From the NCBI GenBank assembly GCA_948144175.1, contig CANXME010002420.1:1438001-1502000 (forward strand): DNA of 64,000 nt, written 5' to 3'. Position numbers and translations under genes: made by a program. Source of the DNA: Closterium sp. NIES-65 (lineage: Eukaryota; Streptophyta; Zygnematophyceae; Desmidiales; Closteriaceae). The notes beneath the pieces are model-generated. The model had not been told where the DNA came from. It did no database searches and saw nothing but the letters and a program-made list of their open reading frames with translations. Of this stretch, positions 51,241-60,534 are shown piece after piece. Each line of letters opens with the position of its first letter. The first letter of the stretch is position 1.

Positions 51241-52920
51241 TCTGTGTGGTACTAAAGGAGTCGCCTGCACCGAAGTAGTGAGGTCTTTCCCCGCCAGCTG
51301 TTCCTCACCCTTGAGCACCCCCCAGTCGCCCTGGTAGCCCCCCCCTCCTCCTTCGCGTCTTGCCCTGTCAGGTGTGTCGCACGTCACTCCGCAGTCGCCC
51401 CCCCCGCAGTGTCCAGGCCCTGTCGTGTCTGGGGGTGCGGGAGGTGCAGTTGCGGAGGGTGAGGGTGCTGGGGCTGCTGGAGCTGGTGGTTTTGGTTCTG
51501 GGGGTGCAGGGGGTGTGAGCGTAGAGGTTACTCTAGTGGAGAGCACGGCAGCCTCGACTCGGCAGCCTCGCCCCGCGTCACCCCTGACTTCCCGTCCGTC
51601 CTGCAGTTCCCTCCTCGTTCTTCTCTATAGCCGCTTGCTATGGAGCCTGGGGTTGTTCCTGCGGGAGGTACGGGAGGCACCGAGGGTGTCGGTAGTGAAG
51701 GTGCTGGTTCTCGGGGTGCTGGAGTTGGAATCACTGGCACTGTGGCGCCTACACTGTGCACTGTACGTTTCCTGACCCGTGAGCAGCATCTCCTCCGGTT
51801 GGAGAGGGAGGAGCGTGAGCGGTTTGAGAAAGCACGGCAGTAGCAACAGCAGCAGGAGCAGTCTTAGTCACAGGTGCAGGAGAGCATAGAGGAGGATTCA
51901 CCGCTGCAGCAGGTGAGGGTAGAGCACGAGTCCTGGTCGCAGCAGGAGTTGCAGTTACAGTCGTAGCAGGAGATAGTAGAGGAGGAGTCACGAGTGCAGC
52001 ACCAGGTGCAGTTGCAATCGCAGGAGGAGAGCGTAGAGGAGGAGCCACCACCGCAACAGGAGAGGGTAGAGCACGCGTCCCGCCCGCAGCAGCAGGTGCA
52101 GTTGCAGACACAGCAGGAGAGAGTAGAGGAGGAGTCATGGCTGCAGCAGGAGAGGGTAGCGTAGGAGTCCCGATCGCAGCAGGAGGTGCAGCAGCAGCCG
52201 TAGTATGAGAGGGCAGAGGAGGAGCCACAGGAGCAGCAGCAAGGGCAGGTGCTGTCGCAGCGATCCCAGGGGAGGCGGAGCAGCAGCAACAGCGCGACTT
52301 GCCTATCCGTGCACCTGCACGCTTGGTTCGTGGTCGTCTACCGTCCCCTCCTGTTCCTCCTGTCGGGTCCCTTTCCTTGTACCCGTGGACTCGTCGTTCT
52401 CCCCTCAGTCGTGCTGTGTCTCTAGAGCCTCGTCGGTCCCGTTACTGTGCGAACGGGCCGTTTCACCTTGTTCTCTGCTCTCGTGTTCCACCTCCTCCTA
52501 TCCTTCCACAGCCTCCTGAGTCGTCCCTTACTGTTTTTCACGACCCGTTGTCTGACTGCATCCGTGCCTCCCGTCCTGTCGTGTCCCGTGTTTTGTCCTC
52601 GTTGGTCACTCATCCGACTGCCCCCCCGTTGTCTGTCTCAGCTCTTGTTACCACTGTCGCTGGCTTTGCCTCTTCCCACCGCCTTGACTACGCCGCTCAT
52701 CTGGTGAGTGGCCCTACTCGTTCTCCGTCCTCTAGGGGTGCTCTTGTCTTTCTCCTGGAGGTCTTGGAGGATAGGCAGTTCGAGCTTGGTTTCCTTGAGG
52801 CCGCTGCTCCTCATCTCTATGCCATGCTGCTTGCCCCTGAGGAGGATCAAACGCCCTTGGCATCCCGATCCCTCGCACTCACGCCAATGCGGTCTCGGGA
52901 CCCTTGGCTTCATACTGGAT
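51241..52920 (+). pseudogene. Low-complexity integrase-RT linker of copia element C
   Basis: The first part is Gly/Val-rich (GGAGGAVAEGEGAGAAGAGG and similar). The second (51780-52260) is Gln/Glu-rich: 'QVQESIEEDSPLQQVRVE' repeats with TAG at about 51841, 51868, 51964, 52159 and 52201 in positions where CAG (Gln) is the local pattern. The end (52299-52922) matches the pre-RT region of element B (RLDYAAHLV, LEVLEDRQFEL, LLAPEED). This linker shows clearly that CAG codons have become TAG. Confidence 0.75.
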
Positions 52921-52999
52921 AGCAGCTGAGGAGGCAGATATGGCATCTTATAGGTCCACAGGCACCTACCCGACGTCGTCCACCACCTGGGGCGAACGT

Positions 53000-53990
53000 T
53001 GTTAGTGATATGTGGCTCTACAAGGTGAAGCGACCTCCTGGATCACCACCGGTGTTCAAAGCGCGCTATGTGGCAAGAGGCTTCAGTCAGCACGAGGGGA
53101 TTGACTTCTTCCAGACCTTCACTCCCACCTCGAAGATGACCACTCTTCGGGTGTTGCTGCATATAGCAGCTCAGCACGACTACGAGTTGCACTCCTTTGA
53201 CTTCTCCACAACGTTCCTACAAGGGAGTCTGCACGAGCAAATCTGGTTGCGTCGTCCGCCTGTGTCGACCAGTCTACGGCCTACGCCAGGCTCCCTGCGA
53301 GTGGCACGAGATGCCACGTACGACTCTTGCAATGCTTGTCTTCTTTCCGTCGTCTGCTGACCTGTCGCTGTTCGTCCGCCGTGGCTCGACCCCGTTCTTT
53401 GTTCTGGTCTACGTTGACGACCTGGTCTTCGCCACTCCCAACCGATATGCACAGGCCTCCGTGAAGGAGGAACTACAGAGGAGACACACTTGCACTGACC
53501 TTGGTGAGCTGCAGCGCTATCTTGGTCTGCAGATCACCAGGGACAGGGCAGCTCGCACCATTACGCTGACGCAGCTGCATATGGTCGAGCAAATCTTTAC
53601 GCGGTTTCGCTTCGTGTTCTCCAAGGTACAGCCAACCCCTCTTGCTGTGGATCATGGGCTCACGGCTCCACCTTTGGACGAGCCATTTGAGTCCAGTGGT
53701 CCATATCCTGAGCTGGTGGGTTGTCTCATGCACCTGATGACCTGTACTCACCCAGACCTAACTTACCCTCTTAGCATCCTTGCGCACTTTGGCCATGGCC
53801 GAGGTGTACGCTGCGCTGGCTGTCTTTCCCCCTTACTAACCTCGGTGAGAGGCCTCGCTCTCCCCCAGTCTTGTTTGCCGACAGCAGGTCTGCTATCTTG
53901 TTGTGCGAGGAGCCCCGACTGGTTGGGAAGGCGAAGCACATCTAGCTTCGTTACATCCTTCTGTGAGAGTTGCAGCAGCGTGGCCAGGCA
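53000..53990 (+). pseudogene. Copia element C reverse transcriptase and deleted RNase H
   Basis: RT begins MWLYKVKRPPGSPPVFKARY (53010) with GFSQHEGIDFFQTFTPTSKM and an intact motif A HSFDFSTTFLQG. A deletion/frameshift near 53260 removes part of the palm. The next frame gives VYGLRQAPCEWHEM, VLVYVDDLVFATPNR and LGLQITRDRAARTITLTQ. RNase H breaks after PLSILAHF (about 53788), and several hundred bases seen in element B are missing before the tail 'MAEVYAALAVFP...SPPVLFADSRSAILLCEEP' (read with stops to about 53950). Not functional. Confidence 0.8.
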
Positions 53991-54009
53991 CTTGTGCGAC
54001 GTGTGGACA

Positions 54010-54228
54010 GGCCTTGTGGCCCCTTGGTCCTATAGAGATGCTTGTCATGTACGTCTTGTACTCTTGTATTTCTTACATCTGCTATATCATTGCGTGTGGA
54101 CTGGCCTTGTGGCCCCTTGCTTGTTCTCGGACTGTGTGGTGATCTTGAGATCCACCCCGAGAGTTGCTTTGTTCTTGTGAACTGGTCTTGTGACCGCTGC
54201 TTGTTCTTGCTGACGGGTCCTGTAACCC
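54010..54228 (+). promoter_or_regulatory. Four hairpin motifs before the polypurine tract of element C
   Basis: GGCCTTGTGGCC occurs at 54010-54021 and 54103-54114, GGTCTTGTGACC at 54184-54195 and GGTCCTGTAACC (within GGGTCCTGTAACCC) at 54216-54227. Each can form a short stem with a small loop, and the sequence differences keep the stem paired (T-A against C-G). Confidence 0.65.
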
Positions 54229-54419
54229 TTGCGCTTGCTTTTTACGGGACTACCGTCACCTAGACTATGGGGGTGTGTCAAACTATAATTGTTAGGTTAG
54301 TCTAGGTGTTATACTGAGTTATGCTGTAGAGGGTATAACCCCCTTAGGGTTTGTTATATGCTCCCTCAGTACCACTTGTTTCTACTCATTCATTCATTAG
54401 TTGTTACTTTGACAAGAAG

Positions 54420-55450
54420 GAAGAACTTGCAGGAGAAATGAAGGGGGCCGCAAGCAAGGCATCAAGGGACATAGGCATGAGTAACGAACAGATTGTGGCC
54501 GGATGGGACATTAAGGGACATTAGCTGCACTAAGGGGCATTAGCCGCGAGTGGGAGAGGGAGAAGGATGGGGAGGAAAGATGGGAAGGGGGAGGAGATGG
54601 GGGAGTGGAAAAGGTAAAATGGCAAGGGCAGCAATGGAGGCAGGCACGGGAGGCTATCAGCTTCGGATGAAGAGCGGAGGGGGAAGGGATCATAAACAAT
54701 CACCCCACTACCCCATACACGTGATATGTCATGTAAACAACACATTGTAAGTGGCCACAGAATCTACATGGCACTTTTTCCAGCCTGACCTGGAATGGGT
54801 TGGCTTGCTGGACAGGTAGGCTAAGCTCGGCTGACTCAATGTCGGCCAGAAGTTTAGAGAATATCAGCCCCGCCCAGCACACGACCCTGGCCATGCTTTC
54901 TCATGCCTAGAGTCCCATACAGTACATGTTTTGAGCTCCCTCCGTCGTTTCCTGCACGTCCAAGCCACCACCACCTCGCTCTCTGCCGCCTCTTGCCCTG
55001 CCCACACCCATTTCTCCCCATAGCCTTCCTCGTCTCTCTGAAAATTGGGGGCAAGCGCATGTGAGACGCACCTGAAAGCCATGGCGTGCTGGAAGGCCGA
55101 TGTGGAAATTGGAGTGGTAGCTGAGGAGCAGGAGTGCGGCCAGGATGCAGTGCAGGAGTTGGTGGGTCATGGTGTACGTATACCAATATCGGCTCCTGGT
55201 GTACGGGAAATGATGACCGGCGGTAAGAGGTGTTGGTGGGAGGGATGAAGCAAAGGGAAGACGGATGGAGAAGAAGCTTAGATTGAGGGGAGGGAGACGG
55301 GCTGGGAAAATGAGGTGGTGAAGGGATAAAGAGGGGGGGGGTTGAGGGTGAGAAACAGGAAACGGGTAAAGTGAGAAATGGCAAGGTGGGGGGGAGGCAG
55401 GGGGGGTTGGGTAGAGAGGGAGGGGAGGGGACGCAAATGGGGATGGGGAG
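54420..55450. other. Stretch with no recognisable gene
   Basis: Purine-rich on the plus strand. The long minus-strand open frames are Pro/Ser/Leu-rich composition effects without motifs. Confidence 0.45.
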
Positions 55451-55607
55451 GGGCAAGGCAAATCGCCTTGAATCTGTCATAGATGCCCAAGTCCTGCATC
55501 GTTTCTTGATAAAAATTCTCGGATCTCCCATGGATACCCTTGAATAGCACGTACTCCTGCAGGGCCACATGCAGCCTGCCCACTGCGTTGCTTGCCCACC
55601 GCACCAC
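55451..55607 (-). other. Candidate exon of an unidentified gene
   Basis: The minus-strand segment reads VRWASNAVGRLHVALQEYVL then FKGIHGRSENFYQETMQDLG and IYDRFKA. It has balanced composition and a plausible helix-strand pattern unlike the simple sequence around it. A 'ctgcag' just before EYVLF could be a 3' splice site. I do not recognise the family and see no partner exons with confidence. Confidence 0.25.
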
Positions 55608-55639
55608 ACCACTAGAACCACGCCACCACCATGTGCTTC

Positions 55640-56885
55640 GTTATAAGCTGACTTGATACACTCTGCTGTTGTGCCAGCTTGCGCCTACGACTGCGACTGC
55701 ATCTGTGGCTCTCCCATGGGCAGGTGCTGTTGGTGAGGGCAGGTGCTGTTGGTGTGGGCAGAAGAAGCGTGCGAGGGGGAGAGAGGAGGTAAGACCATAC
55801 TGACAAGCGACGAGAGGGATTCTCTGATGGCAATGAGCAGGAAAGCAGTGCTTCATTGTTGTGCTTGCTAGATTCATAGCGTGAGATGTTGCATCGCAGA
55901 ACAAGGGTCTCGTTACCATGGTCTGGTTACCATCTACATTGCATGGCAATAGCCGTTACCTCGGTCGTCTCGCCAGCCTCATGCCCATCTCGGCTGCGGC
56001 GACCTCAACCCCCTCTATTTGTCAGCGAATCTATACCCACTGATGTAACTTCAACGCAGCTTTGACCTGGATAACGGATCGGGAACAACTAGACAAAGCA
56101 AGAAACCAAAACATTGATTTTGTCAATGCAGCGCCTTCCTGCTGCCCGCCTCCACCCAATCCCCCACTGACCGACATCACCGCCACTGCTGCTGCTCCTA
56201 TGCTGCGAGGCTGCATGGCGTAGAGATGAGATGCGCCCCTTATGGTGAGTGCATACATGTACACAGGGCCGGTGCTGTTGATGTGGGAAGGAAAACGGAG
56301 CAGGGGGGGTAAAAGGGGACCGTGGGAAGGGAAAAGAGCAGAGGCTAAGGAAGGAGGGATTGACAAAAAGCTGATGATAGCATTGCACGCGGGAAAGCAA
56401 TGCTCATACTCAGTCAGCCTTTCAAAAAAGCAGACGCAACATACTGTGCGCGTATGGGCTGGGCGTAGGTGCTGAGGGAGGGAGGCAGGGTTTGCGGCAA
56501 TGATGGGATGGAAGTGGCAGAGAATCAAGAGGAAACATTCAAATCGCTCCATCATCATTCTTTTGAGCTGGGAGACGGTGCCGTCACGTCCTGCCCGCCT
56601 TCTCATATTTTTTGGAACATGACGGGGATGGGGAGCTGCCCTATCCACACGTCAGTAGCCATCACTCACTCTGATTTCCTTCAACCCTCCCCCATATCCG
56701 TTGTCCCTGCCACCGCCGCTTCCCCCTTCCGTCACCTACACGTCCGGTCAAGACTCCGCCAATCCGCGGGGAAGTTCCATTTGGTTGCGCGTGGGCGGAC
56801 CTTCAAACAGCGTGTGGAACTGCACATCCGCATTCACCCCTTCCGCTCCTTGCTGCGCCCACAACCGTCATGCGCTTGGGCATAG
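55640..56885. other. Stretch with no recognisable gene
   Basis: Open frames on both strands lack conserved motifs. Confidence 0.45.
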
Positions 56886-56889
56886 CATT

Positions 56890-57100
56890 ACAGATGTCGT
56901 CAGCTGAACAGCTGTCAGCTGAGACCATCAGCTGAACAGCCATCACCTGAGACCGTCAGCTGAACAGCCATCACCTGAGACCGTCAGCTGAACAGCCGTC
57001 ACCTGAGGCCGTCAGCTGAACAACCGTCACCTGAGGCCGTCAGCTGAACAACCGTCACCTGAGGCCGTCAGCTGAACAGCCGTCACCTAAGGCCGTCAGC
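56890..57100. repeat. 28-base minisatellite 'cagctgaacagccgtcacct' plus 'gaggccgt'
   Basis: Seven to eight tandem copies. A first partial copy differs (cagctgagaccat), and later copies vary at two sites (agccatc/accgtc and gagacc/gaggcc). Confidence 0.95.
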
Positions 57101-57532
57101 TTCGGACTGCACGTGCATTCATTCCACCATGACGCAGCCATTCACCACCCAAATCGCAAGTTGGGGGAGTCGGTGATTCGGGTTTGGACAGAACCAAGGT
57201 GGCTGGAATGGCCAGAATCATCATTGCAAGCCCAAAGACCTTCGCGATGTGTTTCAATGTGTCTTTGTGAAGTCCTAATGTCTTTGTGAGCCACATGAAG
57301 CTTTGTTTGTGTGTTTACTCTGGCCCACCATTGCCCCCAAGTTCATATGATATATTTGCATCCCTTTCACCTCCTCCTACTTGCCGCTTGCCTTGTTCCC
57401 CCCCCTTGCCGCACCTGCAATGTCTGTTGTTTGAACATGTGGTACGTGATATGGGGATCCCATTACTTGTTGTCAAAACGCAGCATTGGATTGACAACAG
57501 AAGTATTGTGGCTATCACATTGTAGGCTACAC

Positions 57533-58135
57533 CTACAAACAGCCAGGAAACGGCCCCTTGCGTGAGCTCCTCCCCTTGCTTGAGCTCCCCTGTATACGTC
57601 TGCGTACATCACCATTGTCAAGGCGATTCCCCTCTGGCGTAAAGAGAGTTGTCAGCTTGGTCTGTGCAGTTAGCTGCTGCAACCCATCATCCGTGACCGC
57701 TGTGCCATACAACCAAAGAATCTCAAGCCCTGTCAGCCTCCCCACATGCACCATTCTGGCATTTGTCACACCCTCGCATTCACAAAGCCCCAGTGCTTTG
57801 AGAGACGAAAAGCGTGTCAAGTGTGGCAATCTCGCATTGGTCACCTTGGTATAATGGAGATAGAGCTCATTGAGCCTGGTCAAAGACCCAATGCCATCCA
57901 AGGCACTGTCTGAAACGCATGTTAGTTTAAGGTCTATAGTATCCAGTCGTGGCAGCCTGTAGAGGTGCTTGATGCCCTCTGCACTGAAGCGTGAGCTATG
58001 TTGCAAGTCAATGCTCTTCAATTGTGTCATTGTGGACACGTGGCCGAGGATGGTGTCTGAGAGGCCGTGGAGATCCGATAGACCTAGATCAGTTCCTCGT
58101 GATGCTGACTTGATTTGTTGGAGGTGACACAACAA
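57533..58135 (-). CDS. Leucine-rich-repeat protein, C-terminal exon (LRR locus 2)
   Basis: A paralogue of 21508-22113, read on the minus strand: IKSASRGTDLGLSDLHGLSD, LDTIDLKLTCVSDSALDGIG, LNELYLHYTKVTNARLPHL, LKALGLCECEGVTNARMVHV, LEILWLYGTAVTDDGLQQL. These are the same RI-like/AMN1-like repeats of about 24 residues. The C-terminus differs: after FTPEGNRLDNGD it continues with a Ser/Arg/Lys-rich tail (RRRIQGSSSKGRSSRKG), ending in TAG. The exon start corresponds to 'ctccaacaaatcaag', where locus 1 has 'cgccagcgaatcaag', so the 3' splice AG may be lost here. Coiled-coil coding sequence lies directly upstream (58215-59134). Confidence 0.65.
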   Translation of the reverse strand: MLCHLQQIKSASRGTDLGLSDLHGLSDTILGHVSTMTQLKSIDLQHSSRFSAEGIKHLYRLPRLDTIDLKLTCVSDSALDGIGSLTRLNELYLHYTKVTNARLPHLTRFSSLKALGLCECEGVTNARMVHVGRLTGLEILWLYGTAVTDDGLQQLTAQTKLTTLFTPEGNRLDNGDVRRRIQGSSSKGRSSRKGPFPGCL

Positions 58136-58214
58136 GGAGTGACCATCTTGGCAGTAGCAAACAAGGCATGTCTTGTCAAATAGCTCACGCGGAACTCACC
58201 TCTCACGCCATCTT

Positions 58215-59134
58215 CTAGTCGCCTTCATTTTGCCAATTTGACTGCTCAACGTTCACCCATTTCCTACAGGCTGAAAAATCCTCCATGGCACATGGCCAAC
58301 TCAGCTGCTGTACCTCCCTCCTCCTCTCCTCCTTCTCCCTTGCCAACTCCGCGCACAGTGCAGCCACAACCTTTCCAGCTTCCGCACATAGCTCTTTCAA
58401 ATCCGCTTCACTTTGTCTTTCAGCCATACCCAGCTGCTCTTCCATCACATCCTTGTGTTCATCCAGCCCTTGCTTCACCCCAGCTAGCCCTTCTTTCACT
58501 GCAGCCAGCTCCCCTTGGGTGGCGGCCAACTCCCTCCTCGTTTCTTCCAGCTGCACGCAAAGCGCCCTCATTCTCGCCCCCATCTCACCTTTCACTAGAA
58601 CCAACCCCCCTTTCACTGCATTCATCTCATCTTTCACTGCAACTAACCCCCCTTTCACTGTAGTCATCTCATCTTTCACTGCAACCAACCCCTCTTTCAC
58701 TGTAGTCATCTCATATTTCAGTAAACCAACCCCCTTTTCACTGCATTCATCTCATCTTTCACTGCAACCAACCCCCCTTTCATTGCAGTCATCTCATCTT
58801 TTACTGCAACCAACCCCCCTTTCACTGCATTCATCTCATCTTTCACTGTAGCCAACCCCCCTTTCACTGCAGTAACCTCCCCTTTGGCTTCAGCCAATCC
58901 TATCCTTGTCTCTTCTAGCTGCACGCCAAGCGCTCTCATTCTCATCTCCATCCCCTCTTTCAACTCGAGTGTTCCGCCCATCCTCGCTATGGCAAACCTG
59001 ACAGCGTCACCCACATCCTGCATCCCAAATCTGGCAAACATTTTAACATCGGCAGCAAAAGGGTGGGAGCATATGGGTAGGCATGGCAGTAGGCAAGGAA
59101 AGTCGAAGACGGAGAGGTTAGGATGGCTCCACAT
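58215..59134 (-). CDS. Coiled-coil repeat region, probable N-terminal part of LRR locus 2
   Basis: Two minus-strand frames are involved. 59134-58718 reads MFARFGMQDVGDAVRFAIAR, EMRMRALGVQLEETRIGLAE and then 14-residue repeats AVKGGLVAVKDEMN/T. After a one-base shift near 58718, 58709-58215 continues with the same repeats, then MRALCVQLEETRRELAATQG, HKDVMEEQLGMAERQSEADL and LCAELAREKEERRREVQQL. The DNA period is 42 bases (about ten units between 58590 and 58880). A long charged coiled coil is predicted. The frame break at 58718 and the stop after WQNEGD suggest that this copy is damaged or that an intron boundary is misplaced. Confidence 0.55.
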
Positions 59135-59199
59135 GAATTATTGGGGCAATATGAAGAATTCAGGATAAAAAATGGTGGAAACGAGCAAACATAGCATTT

Positions 59200-60530
59200 C
59201 ATCAGGCATAATGATGCAAGCGAAGGTGCATCAAAGAGGAAACAGGAACCAGATATGGAAGATTTACAGGAAAGGCTTACAGGTGCGAAGGCAAGAACAT
59301 GGGCGGAAGAGGTTTAGGAAGTACAAGGACACAGGGAGAACGATTTGTGGGTAGAAAGTAAGACGCATGGGCATCTGATGCAGGCATAAGGTCAATACTG
59401 AAACTAGATACAAAGCACACTCAAGTCTACACTGGCACATATTTCTTGTTTATTGGGTGGGTGTGAAGTGATCTCACTAACACATGACAGGAGGACCAGA
59501 TTGAGCGATGGGGAGGTTCGACATGCTCACATGTGGCTGTGGAGCAGAGAGAAGTTTCCACATGGCTACATCATCGTCAAGGCAAGAAAGGGAGTCGAAG
59601 AGAGAGAAGGATGAGAGACGGGAGAGGGACGTGCAGCAGCAAGGGAAACATGAGTGAGAACACGAAAGATTCAAATAACAGAGATGAGAAAGCATGAGGA
59701 GCAGGGCTCTGAATATCAGACGAATTTCGTCTGATGGTCTGATTTTCAGATACGATTTTTAGTGTTCGTATGATTTTTCAGACCAGTAATTTATGTTCAT
59801 ATGATCTCTCAGATAAAGCATTTTGGTTCATCTAAAAAATAAGACTAAGTGCTTTTAAATCGTCTGAGTACTCAGACAGCAAGTATGTTTCAGTCTGAAA
59901 CAGACAAGTACCGAAGCGGGATGGCAGCTGGAGTACCAAGCCAGATGTGGTGAGTTTTCGCTTGATATGGGTCAATCCTTTGCTAGTTTCACGTTGTAGT
60001 ACGGGGCTGGGTTCAATTCCTGTTGCTTAAAGACAGTTGTGGCGGTGCATTCTGTGTAAACTCCTGGAAATCCGGGGGAATCTTTGTTAGGAAAGATTCG
60101 GTTTCAGTGTAGCTCTATCATTGCCTGGTCTAGTCAGGGAAAAAAATCGCGTACACTATTTTCCGAAGGGTGAAAAAAAAACACTCTTTTCGAGAAACGT
60201 TAACAATCCGGTTATAGTACTGGATCAAGGTAAGCAAAAGAGATGGCTAATAAAAAGGGTATTTTACCCCGTTATTCTAGGCCCTGGTTCTACACTTGTC
60301 TAGACATTTTCCTATGGCTCAATCTCAGTTGAAGAGTAATATAGCATTTAGAGACAGAATAAACATATATACCATACCTACCTAATCACTAAACAAATAC
60401 CTAAATTTCTAGTTTCGAGCTAAATAGCACACACCCAAAGTCAGGACTCTTTGGTTGGCTATAATTGCAGCCACTTATTGATGGTGTCGCTAAACATGAA
60501 TGAGTTGGCACCGGTCCGTGAGCCATAAGA
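59200..60530. other. Stretch with no recognisable gene
   Basis: Mostly AT-rich, with a run of short 'cagat/tctga' repeats (59700-59890). A lone 'gggttcaattcc' near 59990 resembles a polymerase III B box, but no A box is found at the right distance. Confidence 0.45.
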
Positions 60531-60534
60531 CCTT

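Larger units (their letters stand above)
48118..54414 (+). mobile_element. Decayed Ty1/copia element C with about 140-base LTRs
   Basis: LTRs at 48118-48262 and 54276-54414 start TGTCAAACTATAAT and end (T)GACA. The flanking 5-mers are GGAAG (48113-48117) and AGAAG (54415-54419), one mismatch. The primer-binding site is a shortened TGGTATAGAGCG (48263-48274). The polypurine tract 'ctatgggggtg' lies at 54265-54275. The layout matches element B: repeat-rich leader, variant knuckle, protease, integrase, low-complexity linker, RT, RNase H. The coding region has many stops, frameshifts and at least one deletion in RNase H. Confidence 0.9.

Noticed and set aside
54854-55621. 255-codon Pro/Ser-rich frame on the minus strand
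   Set aside because: Apart from a short exon-like piece at 55451-55607, the frame follows pyrimidine-rich simple sequence and shows no domain.
59940-60030. Possible tRNA gene ('gggttcaattcc' B box)
   Set aside because: No A box at the required distance and no pairing acceptor stem.
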